In this document: piece after piece, positions 54,378 to 63,156 of the stretch
Numbering within the stretch: the first letter of the stretch is position 1
Layout of the letters: every line of letters starts with the position of its first letter
Translations under genes and position numbers: made by a program
The notes under the pieces: generated by a model
Database searches by the model: none
What the model was told of the DNA's origin: nothing
The model's input: only the letters and a program-made list of their open reading frames with translations
Source: Clostridiales bacterium
GTDB taxonomy: Bacteria > Bacillota > Clostridia > Saccharofermentanales > Saccharofermentanaceae
DNA: 64,000 bases
NCBI GenBank assembly: GCA_017428545.1
Contig: JAFRQR010000009.1
Coordinates: 1 to 64,000, forward strand
Reading direction: 5' to 3'

Positions 54378-54550
54378 GTCAGAAGACCGGACAGATTTTT
54401 CTGAAAATATGACCATCTGTCTGACAAATGGATGAATAGTCAGAAGACCGGACAGATTTTTCTGAAAATGTGACCATCTGTCTGACAAAAGGATGAATAG
54501 TCAGAAGACCGGACAGATTTTTCTGAAAATATGACCATCTGTCTGACAAA
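54378..54550. repeat. Three tandem copies of a 61-bp repeat with internal dyad
   Basis: Copies start at 54378, 54439 and 54500 and differ at only a few positions; the third is cut short. Each begins GTCAGAAGACCGGACAGAT and ends ATCTGTCTGAC, so GTCAGA/TCTGAC and GACAGAT/ATCTGTC can close a hairpin in each unit. The array ends about 20 bases before the stop of the tetR gene. Confidence 0.9.
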
Positions 54551-54570
54551 AGAGATCTTGCAGCCAGATT

Positions 54571-55113
54571 TCAGCGGATCGCGCCTTCGATAAATCTGTC
54601 GAACATCTCACTTAGATGGTCGACTTTTTGATCTACATCATCTTCCATGTCATCCCAGATGTACTCCAGGAAAAATCCGATAAATGCATATGTGTAAAAG
54701 CGGGCGATCTCGCGGATCTTCTTTTCCGAAACGTCGCGTCCGTCTGCTTTTTTCCTTACATAACTGATGAAGACTTTGTCCGTGATCTCGAAGATATAGT
54801 GCTCGAGCTGTTCACGGGAAAGAGAGTCCACGATGTGGTGGATGAGCCTGGGGTTGTCGTGGCACATGCGGAAAAAGTACTTGATGCGCTTCTGCCAGCC
54901 GGCATAATCATCTTCATCCTTCCGGATGTCACGAAGCTTCATACCGAACCATTCATTCAGCAGTGCATATTTATCGCAGTAGTGATAATAAAACGTATTC
55001 GGACTGATGCCGGATCTTTTGACGAGCGCAGATACGGTGATCTTATCGAATGCCATTTCCTCGAGCATCTCTTCAAAAGCGCCCATGATCGCGCCTTTGG
55101 TCAATAGTGCCAT
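54571..55113 (-). CDS. TetR-family regulator
   Basis: 180 residues from the ATG at 55113 (GGAGG upstream). The N-terminal helix-turn-helix FDKITVSALVKRSGISPNTFYYHYCDKYALLNEWF is typical of TetR regulators, and the remaining helical domain resembles the DhaS/C-terminal type. Divergent from fabF, with a perfect dyad in between that is its likely operator. Confidence 0.88.
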   Translation of the reverse strand: MALLTKGAIMGAFEEMLEEMAFDKITVSALVKRSGISPNTFYYHYCDKYALLNEWFGMKLRDIRKDEDDYAGWQKRIKYFFRMCHDNPRLIHHIVDSLSREQLEHYIFEITDKVFISYVRKKADGRDVSEKKIREIARFYTYAFIGFFLEYIWDDMEDDVDQKVDHLSEMFDRFIEGAIR

Positions 55114-55182
55114 CTTTCTTCCTCCACTTAGTTTCCCTGACAAGTATGATACCACAATTTCTCTTTGATATATGCTTCTCTG

Positions 55183-55216
55183 CCTTGAAAATACTGTATT
55201 TTCATGTTTTTCAAGG
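55183..55216. promoter_or_regulatory. Candidate TetR operator between tetR and fabF
   Basis: GAAAATAC-T-GTATTTTC (55187-55203) is a perfect 17-base dyad, enclosed by CCTTGAAAA and TTTTTCAAGG. A further half site GAAAATAC sits at 55275-55282. Size and position fit a TetR-family operator acting on both genes. Confidence 0.55.
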
Positions 55217-55385
55217 TCCTCTTTCCGAAAAAGTTGCGCAAATTCGCCAGTTTATCCTATTTTTCACAGTTTTTGAAAATACTTCGATTTCGGATACTTC
55301 GGCCAACTTGCCCGTTCCTGTTTGCCGGGGATTTGATTACACTTGATACTCGAAATAGTAAAAACACAAAAAAGAAGGAAATTAC

Positions 55386-56618
55386 ATGGAAACAAGACGA
55401 GTCGTGATCACAGGTATGGGAGCCGTTACTCCGCTGGGCAATAACGTGTCCGCTTTTTGGCAGGCGCTTCGTGACGGCAGAAACGGTATTGCGCCCATCA
55501 CGAAGGTGGATGTTTCCGATTCTCCCGTCAAACTCGCGGGCGAGGTCCGCGGTTTCGACCCGAGAGACTTTATGGATTTTAAAGCTGCCAAAAGAATGGA
55601 GCTTTTCTCGCAGTATGCGGTTGCCGCCACAAGAGAGGCTCTCCTGGATTCCGGTTTAAAGCTTGAAAACGAGGATCCTTACCGCATGGGAGTGGTCGTC
55701 GGATGCGGCATCGGCGCCATGCAAAAGCATGAAAAAGAGATCCCGAAATTCCTTAGCGGCATGAAGACCGATCCGCTTTATATCCCGCTCGTCATCACGA
55801 ACATGGCATCGGCAAATATCGCGATCCAGTTCGGCCTGAAAGGCAAGAACATGGATATCTCCACAGCCTGCGCCACCGGCAGTCACTGCATCGGCGAGGC
55901 ATATAATTCGATCCGTCTGGATGAAGCAGATGTGATCGTTGCGGGCGGCACCGAGGCCGCCATCACAAGTTCGGCTATCCGCGGTTTTTCCGCGCTGAAA
56001 GCACTATCCACCTGTCCCGACCCGGACCTGGCGAGCCGTCCTTTCGATAAAGACCGTGACGGTTTTGTCCTTGGCGAAGGTGCCGGGATCCTGATTTTAG
56101 AAGAATATTCGCATGCCGTAAAAAGGAATGCGAATATTCTGGCCGAGATCGTGGGCTATGGTGTAACCAATGACGCTTACCATATTACTTCCCCATCCCC
56201 CGATGGAAGCGGCGCCGGTATGGCGATGAGAATCGCCATGCGGCAGGCAGATATCCACCCTACTGCCATTGATTACATCAACGCCCACGGTACTTCGACT
56301 CACTTAAACGACCTTTATGAAACACGTGCGATCAAGTATGCCCTGGGAGATGCTGCTGAAAAGATCTCCATCAACTCCACCAAGTCCATGACCGGGCATC
56401 TGCTCGGCGGAGCCGGTGCGATCGAAGCGATCGTCTGTATCTGCGCGATCAGGGACAGTTTTATCCACCTGACGAGAAACTCCGCATCCGTCGAGGACGA
56501 ACTGGATCTGGATTATACATTCAGGCAAGGAAAAAAGCGCCATGTCCGGTATGCCATGAGCAATTCTCTCGGCTTTGGCGGACACAACGCTTCACTGCTC
56601 TTTAAAAAAGCCACTTAA
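55386..56618 (+). CDS. fabF: 3-oxoacyl-[acyl-carrier-protein] synthase II
   Basis: 410 residues. The active-site Cys lies in DISTACATGSHC; the His residues lie in NAHGTSTHLND and TGHLLGG; start TRRVVITGMGAVTPLGN. It elongates acyl-ACP in fatty acid synthesis. Unusually it is alone, with no other fab genes, and divergent from a TetR regulator. It may be a second copy that tunes membrane composition, or part of a specialised pathway. Confidence 0.94.
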   Translation: METRRVVITGMGAVTPLGNNVSAFWQALRDGRNGIAPITKVDVSDSPVKLAGEVRGFDPRDFMDFKAAKRMELFSQYAVAATREALLDSGLKLENEDPYRMGVVVGCGIGAMQKHEKEIPKFLSGMKTDPLYIPLVITNMASANIAIQFGLKGKNMDISTACATGSHCIGEAYNSIRLDEADVIVAGGTEAAITSSAIRGFSALKALSTCPDPDLASRPFDKDRDGFVLGEGAGILILEEYSHAVKRNANILAEIVGYGVTNDAYHITSPSPDGSGAGMAMRIAMRQADIHPTAIDYINAHGTSTHLNDLYETRAIKYALGDAAEKISINSTKSMTGHLLGGAGAIEAIVCICAIRDSFIHLTRNSASVEDELDLDYTFRQGKKRHVRYAMSNSLGFGGHNASLLFKKAT

Positions 56619-59023
56619 TCTTTTTTCTCGGGATCCGGCAGGAATTCGAGTACATCCTCCTGCGTCGGTGCAAACTCCATAATGTCGCTGTCATCCCGCG
56701 TGTTTTCCTGTGTCGGGATCACCGTGCTGATGGCGCGGGTGACTTCTTCGTATTTTTGCATCATGGCATCATGTTCTTTTCGGATCGAAGCGGCATCACC
56801 GTTATTTGCGGCAGTTTCCATTCTTGCGGCCTGATCGGAAAGCGAAGAAGCACCGATCATTTTGGAAGTGCTTTTCAAGGCGTGTACATAGATCGCGTAA
56901 TCGTGCCAGTTCTCTTTGTCAAAGCTTTGTTTCAGGTTCTCTGTCTTTTCTTTCCCGCCGAGCGCATATTCGGCCAGCACAGACCGGTAGAATGCTTCGT
57001 CATTCTGGCAATAGAGAAGGCCTGTCCTCGGCTCGATGCCGGCAGATCTGAGGACATCAAAGTCATTTTCCGGAATCTCTTTTTTCGGCTCGGAAACCTC
57101 TTCTTCGCGGACACGTTCTACCTTTTCTTCCGGAAGATACTTCATCAGCATCTTTTCCAAAGCATAGCTGTCGATCGGTTTTGTCAGGTAGTCCGAGAAG
57201 CCCTCCGCCAGATATTTTTCCTTTGCACCGATGACCGCATCTGCCGTTAAGCATACGATCGGGGAATCCTTACTTTCTCCTTCGGAGGATTCACGGATAC
57301 GGTGCAGAGCTTCTGTACCATCCATCTCCGGCATGCGCTGGTCCATCAGGATAACGTCGTATTTCGTAGTTTCCGCCATTGCTACGGCTGCAGCTCCCGA
57401 GGTCGCCGTATCGAGTCTCATCTGGGTGTTCTTTAAAAGATTGACGACGACCGTGAGGTTGATCCTCGTGTCATCAACGATGAGGACCCGCGCTTTCGGT
57501 GCCCGGAAAGATTCCCGGTATGGTTTGGCTTCCAGGACATTGGCAATAAAGCGTGCCTGGAAATCCCCCATCGGAGTATCTGAAACGATCTTCTGCGGGA
57601 TCATGACCTTGAACACGGAACCTTTTCCGTATTCGCTCTCAACTTCGATCGTTCCGCCCATCATATCCAAAAGACGCTTCGTAATAACCAGACCGAGTCC
57701 GGTTCCTTCGACGGTACTATTGCGTTCCATTTCCAGACGCTCAAACTTCGTGAAGAGTTTTTCTTTGTCCTCCGGACGGATACCGATACCCGTATCTTCG
57801 ACGGTAATGTCCAAAAGAAGCTTCTTGTCTTCCTGCTTTTCGCCTCGGATCCGGAGCGTAACCGAACCTTTCTCGGTATACTTGACCGCGTTATTCAGAA
57901 TATTCGTAAGGACCTGACGCACGCGCACTTCATCTCCGAAAAGCTCATCAGGAAGTTCATTATCCACATCGATAATAAAATCGAGATCTTTGTCCTGTGC
58001 CTTGAAAAGGATCATGTTATTCAGATCGTTCAAAAGAGAGCTCATCTGATAAGGGACACCCACCAGATCCATACGGCCCGCTTCGATCTTGGAAAAGTCG
58101 AGGATATCGTTTACGATCGCCAGAAGATTGTGTCCGGCATTCTTTACATCGCCGGCATAGATGCCGATATTCGCAAGTGACTCCCGCATGCCTTGCGCGT
58201 CATTATCCGGAAGATCCTGCGCGCGGTGGTCTTCACGGATGATCATTTCATTCATGCCCAGGACCGCATTGATCGGCGTTCTGATCTCATGCGACATGTT
58301 CGCGAGAAAATCACTCTTTGCGTTGTTTGCGCTCTCGGCCCTGACTTTTTCTTCCAAAAGCTGCCCCTGCATCTTGATGAACGGATGCACGGTGAAAAAT
58401 GCAAGGATCGCCGCCACCAGCTGCGTCAGGACAAGAATGATCACATAACTTACGACCGTTGACCGTGTCTGCTCGGAAAGCTGGCCTTCAAACCATTCCA
58501 CGGAAAAGTCAACGGCAATGATCCCGGCGACTTTTCCGTCTGAATCAAATACCGGACTGTAGGCACTATAGAATTCGCCCCACTGGTCGGTATACGGAAC
58601 TTCGTCGACTGCAGCCTTTCCTCTGCCCGCGCTTGCAAGCGCATCGGTGTACTCGACACTGTCGCCGTAGCTTGCCGGAGTCTCCTGGTCTAAGTCCATG
58701 GTGAAGATGAAGTTGTTATCGCCTTCTTCTTTGATGCTGTAGACATATTCAAGTTCGACATTATCACGGAATACCGCAAGGGTATTATAAACATCGTTAT
58801 ATTCTTTGCTTCCGACGGTATCTTCCGTCAGGGTCTTAAGGATATCGCCGTTGACCGAACCTGCGGCACAATTGGCGATATCCAGCATTCTCTGCTGGAT
58901 CGCCTTACGGATACCGACCCTGGCACGATATACGGAAACAGCGCAAAACAGGATGCTGGAGATCAGAAGGATCCCCTCAACCATAAGTATGATCTTAGTG
59001 GAAAGCTTATTCCTAGACGCCAC
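56615..59023 (-). CDS. Hybrid sensor histidine kinase with REC and HPt domains
   Basis: 802 residues from the GTG at 59023, chosen because GGGAGGAG lies 8 bases upstream; ATGs further out have no such site. Membrane segments at about 10-32 and 190-215 flank a Cache-like sensor (YSIKEEGDNNFIFTMD, YSPVFDSDGKVAGIIAVDFSVEW). The HisKA box NMSHEIRTPINAV, an HATPase domain, a receiver domain with acceptor Asp in ILMDQRMPEMDG, and an HPt domain with YVHALKSTSKMIGA follow. A complete phosphorelay chain, but no output regulator is nearby. Confidence 0.9.
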   Translation of the reverse strand: MASRNKLSTKIILMVEGILLISSILFCAVSVYRARVGIRKAIQQRMLDIANCAAGSVNGDILKTLTEDTVGSKEYNDVYNTLAVFRDNVELEYVYSIKEEGDNNFIFTMDLDQETPASYGDSVEYTDALASAGRGKAAVDEVPYTDQWGEFYSAYSPVFDSDGKVAGIIAVDFSVEWFEGQLSEQTRSTVVSYVIILVLTQLVAAILAFFTVHPFIKMQGQLLEEKVRAESANNAKSDFLANMSHEIRTPINAVLGMNEMIIREDHRAQDLPDNDAQGMRESLANIGIYAGDVKNAGHNLLAIVNDILDFSKIEAGRMDLVGVPYQMSSLLNDLNNMILFKAQDKDLDFIIDVDNELPDELFGDEVRVRQVLTNILNNAVKYTEKGSVTLRIRGEKQEDKKLLLDITVEDTGIGIRPEDKEKLFTKFERLEMERNSTVEGTGLGLVITKRLLDMMGGTIEVESEYGKGSVFKVMIPQKIVSDTPMGDFQARFIANVLEAKPYRESFRAPKARVLIVDDTRINLTVVVNLLKNTQMRLDTATSGAAAVAMAETTKYDVILMDQRMPEMDGTEALHRIRESSEGESKDSPIVCLTADAVIGAKEKYLAEGFSDYLTKPIDSYALEKMLMKYLPEEKVERVREEEVSEPKKEIPENDFDVLRSAGIEPRTGLLYCQNDEAFYRSVLAEYALGGKEKTENLKQSFDKENWHDYAIYVHALKSTSKMIGASSLSDQAARMETAANNGDAASIRKEHDAMMQKYEEVTRAISTVIPTQENTRDDSDIMEFAPTQEDVLEFLPDPEKKD

Positions 59024-59170
59024 GAAGCGTACTCCTCCCATGGAAAACAGTTTACACACCTGATGAACACCATCATAGTATCGTAAAGAGTGCCTGTTAT
59101 CAAGCCTTTGGAGGAGTTAAGCGCAGATATCAGGCGGCTTTTCCGGTCATCAATTATCTCTAAAGTCCGG

Positions 59171-60484
59171 TCAGTTTGCTTTCTTTTTGAAGACAAGCGT
59201 GATCTTCGTTCCCAATCCGGGTTCACTATCCAGTTTCACTTTTGCACCGTGATGCTGGGCACCATGCTTTACGATCGAAAGACCAAGTCCCGTTCCGCCG
59301 ATCTCTTTCGAGTGGCTCTTGTCGACACGGTAGAATCTTTCAAATACCCTCTTCTGGTGCTCCTGCGGAATGCCGATACCCGTATCTGCAACCGACAGGA
59401 AGACCTCATCATCTTTCTCGGAAACATCTACGGTAACACTTCCTCCCGGAGTATTGTATTTCACCGCGTTATCACAAAGGTTAAAGACCATTTCGCTCAA
59501 AAGCTGATAGACACCGTTTATGAGAATCGGGCTTCCGGTCAGTTTCAAAGAGATCCCCTGTTTATTGGCAACCGGTCTTAAGCTGTCGAGAACTTCTCCG
59601 GAAAGGCCATACAGATCAACGACTTCCATATCCGGCTCCTCGGCGCCCTCATCCAGACGCGAAAGCTTGATAATGTCGTCGATCAGTGCAATAAGGCGCT
59701 GGGATTCTTTGTAGATATCTTTGGAAAATTCCTGCACTTTATCGCCGGTGACGACGCCTTCGGACATCAGTTCCGCAAAGCCGGAAATGGATGTCAGAGG
59801 AGTTTTAAGTTCGTGAGAGACATTGGCCGAAAATTCTCTTCGCATCTGCTCGCGCGAAGAAACTTCCGCCTGGATCGTTATCTTCTGTTCCACGATCTTT
59901 TCGATCAAAGGCCGGAGTTCCGGATACTTGTTCTCCTCCGGATGATCCAGATCGAGTGCATTGATCGGATTGACGATCTGCTTGGCAATACGGAAGGACA
60001 AAATGCCGGAGATCACAAGTACCAGGACCAGGATCCATACGAAAGGTCTTACCGCCATAAATGCATCTCTCATGGCTCTTACCGGGCGGCCGAGACGAAG
60101 GACCGTTCCGTCCTGACATCTTCTTGCATAATACATGGTCGATTCACCGCTGTCTTCGGATTTCCGGATGCCTTTTCCTTCACCGTTTTCCAGCGCATCC
60201 TTAACCTCCGGGCAGTCCTTTTCGTTTGAAAGCGTTCCCACATTGTCGAAAAGCACTTCTCCGTCCGCTTTGATCCATGTGACACGATTGGCATCCCCCA
60301 GTGTTTTCAGATAGGAAGTTCCATTTATCAGAAGACCCTGTTCCGCATAGACGGCTTCCTGGCGAAGCGCCTTATATGTCTCGTCTTTGGTCTGTGTATA
60401 CTGCATGCCGAAAAACAAAAATGCGCATACGATCAGCACGGAAACACCCGCTATAAACGTATATCTGAAAATGGTCTTGGTCAT
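59171..60484 (-). CDS. phoR: Sensor histidine kinase, PhoR/PhoP-partner type
   Basis: 437 residues. Two membrane segments (about 8-28 and 148-166) enclose an extracytoplasmic sensor, with a short cytoplasmic linker and no clear HAMP. The HisKA box NVSHELKTPLTSISGF, the N box NLCDNAVKYN and the lid GIGIPQEHQKRVFERFYRVDKSHSKEIGGTGLGLSIVKH are PhoR-like. It is 3 bases after its response regulator and divergent from a phosphate cotransporter, which supports phosphate sensing. Confidence 0.88.
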   Translation of the reverse strand: MTKTIFRYTFIAGVSVLIVCAFLFFGMQYTQTKDETYKALRQEAVYAEQGLLINGTSYLKTLGDANRVTWIKADGEVLFDNVGTLSNEKDCPEVKDALENGEGKGIRKSEDSGESTMYYARRCQDGTVLRLGRPVRAMRDAFMAVRPFVWILVLVLVISGILSFRIAKQIVNPINALDLDHPEENKYPELRPLIEKIVEQKITIQAEVSSREQMRREFSANVSHELKTPLTSISGFAELMSEGVVTGDKVQEFSKDIYKESQRLIALIDDIIKLSRLDEGAEEPDMEVVDLYGLSGEVLDSLRPVANKQGISLKLTGSPILINGVYQLLSEMVFNLCDNAVKYNTPGGSVTVDVSEKDDEVFLSVADTGIGIPQEHQKRVFERFYRVDKSHSKEIGGTGLGLSIVKHGAQHHGAKVKLDSEPGLGTKITLVFKKKAN

Positions 60485-60487
60485 ATA

Positions 60488-61159
60488 TTATTCCTCCACT
60501 AAACGATATCCTATTCCCCGGATGGTATGGATCAATTGTCCGGCCGGTCCGAGTTTGGCACGAAGTGTTCTGATATGCACATCGAGAGTTCTGTTTTCTC
60601 TTTCCGAGCCCAGTCCCCATACCCTGTCCAGAAGGGTCTGTCTTGTCATGACGATGCCCATGTTTTCCACCAGGATACGAAGAAGCATGAATTCCTTATA
60701 GGTAAGTGCAATATCTTCTCCGTTGACTCGTGTCTCATGACGTTCCGGGCAGATAAAAAGCGGACCGATATTGTACTCGGAAAGCGTCGGTTCTTTTGCT
60801 CTTCTTCGAAGGACCGCACGTACACGGGCCGCCAGTTCCATGATGCCGAACGGCTTGGAAATATAATCGTCGGCGCCCGCATCCAGACCTTCGACCCTGT
60901 CATATTCGGTATTTTTCGCTGTGAGCATGATCACGGGGATATCGGTCGTATCCGCAGCCGCGCGGATACGCTTGAGGATCGTGATCCCGTCTTCGCCGGG
61001 AAGCATGATATCGAGCAGGATCAGTTCAGGGGTCTTTTTTGCCATCGCAGCCCAAAACTGTTCCTGGTTTTCAAACCCTTCCGTATCGTAACCCTGGCTT
61101 TTCAGGGCGTATACGACCAATTTTCTTATACTTTCGTCATCTTCAAGAAGATAGATCAC
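60488..61159 (-). CDS. phoP: Response regulator, PhoB/PhoP-like
   Basis: 223 residues from the GTG at 61159, which has GAGG 8 bases upstream; another GTG three codons earlier is less well placed. MIYLLEDDESIRKLVVYAL, acceptor Asp in ILLDIMLPGEDG, Lys in SKPFG, then a winged helix with LTYKEFMLLRILVENMGIVMTRQTLLDRVWG. First gene of the phoP-phoR pair. Confidence 0.9.
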   Translation of the reverse strand: MIYLLEDDESIRKLVVYALKSQGYDTEGFENQEQFWAAMAKKTPELILLDIMLPGEDGITILKRIRAAADTTDIPVIMLTAKNTEYDRVEGLDAGADDYISKPFGIMELAARVRAVLRRRAKEPTLSEYNIGPLFICPERHETRVNGEDIALTYKEFMLLRILVENMGIVMTRQTLLDRVWGLGSERENRTLDVHIRTLRAKLGPAGQLIHTIRGIGYRLVEE

Positions 61160-61299
61160 AACTTTCACCTCGCTGTCATCTTATCATACACAGGCCCACT
61201 ACTGAATAGTTTTCGGTCAGGATTTAACCTATATTTAACGTTTGGCTGATCGTGGATTTAACATAGAAGAATTAAATTGGAATTTGTGGAGGTATGAGT

Positions 61300-63051
61300 A
61301 TGAGTATATCTGAGATTGCAACCTTATTTACCGGAGTTGCACTGTTTTTGTTCGGCATGTCACTGATGGGTGACGGCCTCAAGCGTGTTTCCGGCAGCAA
61401 ACTTGAACCGATCCTTTTCCATCTCACGGGAACTCCTTTCCGAGGTATCCTTCTCGGCGCGGGAGTCACGGCCGTGATCCAATCCTCTTCCGCCACTTCC
61501 GTCATGGTCGTCGGCTTTGTTAACTCGAAAATGATGAAGGTCCGCCAGGCTATCCCCGTTATCCTCGGCGCGATCCTCGGAACCAGTATCACCGGCTGGG
61601 TCGTCTGCTTAAGTTACATGAACGGTCCTAAAGGGATCAGCAGCATCTTTTCGACAACGACTCTTACCGGCATTATTGCCGTGACCGGTATTTTCTTCAG
61701 AATGTTCTGCAAAAACCAGCAGCGCCGTCACGTCGGTGATATCCTGCTTGGTTTCAGTGTCCTTATGGTCGGCATGAGTTCCATGAGCGGTGCCGTAAGC
61801 AGCCTGGGTGAACAGCCGTGGTTCACGAAAATGCTCACCTCGATGACTTTCCCGCTTCTGGGTATCCTCGTCGGTCTTGTTTTCTCCTCTGTCCTTCAGT
61901 CCGCTTCGGCAGCTGTCGGTATCGTACAGGCTCTTTCCTTTACCGGAGTCATGACTCTTGGTTCCTCGCTTCCGCTTCTGATGGGTATTTCGATCGGTGC
62001 TTCCGTTCCGGTCCTTCTTTCCGCTCTCGGTGCCACCACAGACGGTAAGCGTACGGCAGTCAGTTACCTCGTTGCTTCCTTCATGGGTGTTATGGTATGT
62101 GCATCCGCTTTCTATATCGCAGACGCCATGTTCCACTTTGATTTCCTGGACATGATCGTCAATCCGATGTCGCTTGCGCTGGTCAATACGATCCTTCGTT
62201 TCACGATCCTTCTGATCCTGGCTCCTTTCACGGATGTTCTCGAAGCAGTCGCTTCCGTATTCGTTCCCGGAAAACCGGAGGAGAAGAAAGAAGCCGTCCG
62301 TCTTGAGGAACGCTTCCTTGCACACCCGGCTCTTGCTATCGAGCAGACCCGTCTGACGATCTGCGACATGGCCACAAAGACCGAAGAATCCATCCTCACT
62401 TCTTTGAGCTTGTTCAATCACTACAATGAATCCATCTTCTATCAGGTATGTGAACTTGAAAACGTCGGCGACCGCTACGAAGATGCTCTCGGTTCTTATC
62501 TCGTAAGACTTACCGGACAGGAACTTACCGAATCACAGGGCCGTACCGCATCGCTTTACCTGCATACGCTTTCCGACTTTGAAAGGATCTCCGATCACGC
62601 ACAGAATATCGCGCAGAGCTTCCAGGAAGTCCACCAGAAGCAGATCCACTTCTCGGATGAAGCCATCGAAGAACTCAGTGTCATGACCAAGGCACTTAAA
62701 GAGATCCTTCGCATGACCACAGAAGCATTTGTCAAGCAGGATGCCAAACTGGCTATGCAGGTCGAACCTCTTGAAGAAGTCATCGATGACCTGTGCGATA
62801 AGATGAAACTCCGTCACGTTGAAAGACTGCAGAAAGGTCAGTGCACCATCACACAGGGTTTTGTTTTCAACGATCTTTCCACCAACTTCGAACGTGTATC
62901 CGATCACTGCTCCAACATCGCGGTAGCGATCATCGAAATGGAGGCAGAGTCCTTTGATACACACGAGTATCTCGGCAGGATCAAAGAAAAGCAGTCCCCG
63001 GATTATCAGAAATACTACGAGAACTATTCTAAGCAATTTACTTTTGACTGA
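61300..63051 (+). CDS. Na+/phosphate cotransporter with PhoU-like domain (NptA type)
   Basis: 583 residues from the ATG at 61300, with GGAGG 7 bases upstream; an ATG at 61294 is too close to it. Eight to nine membrane segments with the two inverted QSSSATSVMVVGFVN and QSASAAVGIVQAL motifs of the family, then a helical PhoU-like cytoplasmic domain (about 345-560). Divergent from phoPR, which probably controls it. Confidence 0.94.
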   Translation: MSISEIATLFTGVALFLFGMSLMGDGLKRVSGSKLEPILFHLTGTPFRGILLGAGVTAVIQSSSATSVMVVGFVNSKMMKVRQAIPVILGAILGTSITGWVVCLSYMNGPKGISSIFSTTTLTGIIAVTGIFFRMFCKNQQRRHVGDILLGFSVLMVGMSSMSGAVSSLGEQPWFTKMLTSMTFPLLGILVGLVFSSVLQSASAAVGIVQALSFTGVMTLGSSLPLLMGISIGASVPVLLSALGATTDGKRTAVSYLVASFMGVMVCASAFYIADAMFHFDFLDMIVNPMSLALVNTILRFTILLILAPFTDVLEAVASVFVPGKPEEKKEAVRLEERFLAHPALAIEQTRLTICDMATKTEESILTSLSLFNHYNESIFYQVCELENVGDRYEDALGSYLVRLTGQELTESQGRTASLYLHTLSDFERISDHAQNIAQSFQEVHQKQIHFSDEAIEELSVMTKALKEILRMTTEAFVKQDAKLAMQVEPLEEVIDDLCDKMKLRHVERLQKGQCTITQGFVFNDLSTNFERVSDHCSNIAVAIIEMEAESFDTHEYLGRIKEKQSPDYQKYYENYSKQFTFD

Positions 63052-63156
63052 TATAAACCTCAAATGACGTTTTTGTCATTACCCGAAGGCTACTTTTCCT
63101 TACAATGAAATCAGAGCATTGGGATTGTTTCTTGAATTGTAAAGGATGGTATTCTT

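Larger units (their letters stand above)
2736..60256. repeat. Dispersed AAAAGCACY motif, about 33 copies
   Basis: AAAAGCAC on the plus strand starts at 5714, 7801, 7920, 15025, 15503, 18257, 22971, 24781, 25853, 26969, 28072, 32652, 34238, 35270, 44752, 48024 and 60249. Its complement GTGCTTTT starts at 2736, 8504, 11369, 14792, 18406, 20071, 23108, 25609, 29004, 35299, 43516, 48474, 49567, 52161, 54329 and 56868. In 31 of 33 the next base is C or T. Orientation is 17 to 16. Seven copies are intergenic. Sites were counted by hand, so a few may be missed. Confidence 0.85.

Noticed and set aside
54378..54550. CRISPR array
   Set aside because: Unit length is 61 bases with no variable spacers between repeats, only three copies and no cas genes. 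It is a plain tandem repeat.
2736..60256. Chi, KOPS or other strand-biased replication motif as explanation of the AAAAGCAC copies
   Set aside because: Orientation is balanced 17 to 16 across the window, with no switch point, whereas those motifs are skewed to the leading strand.
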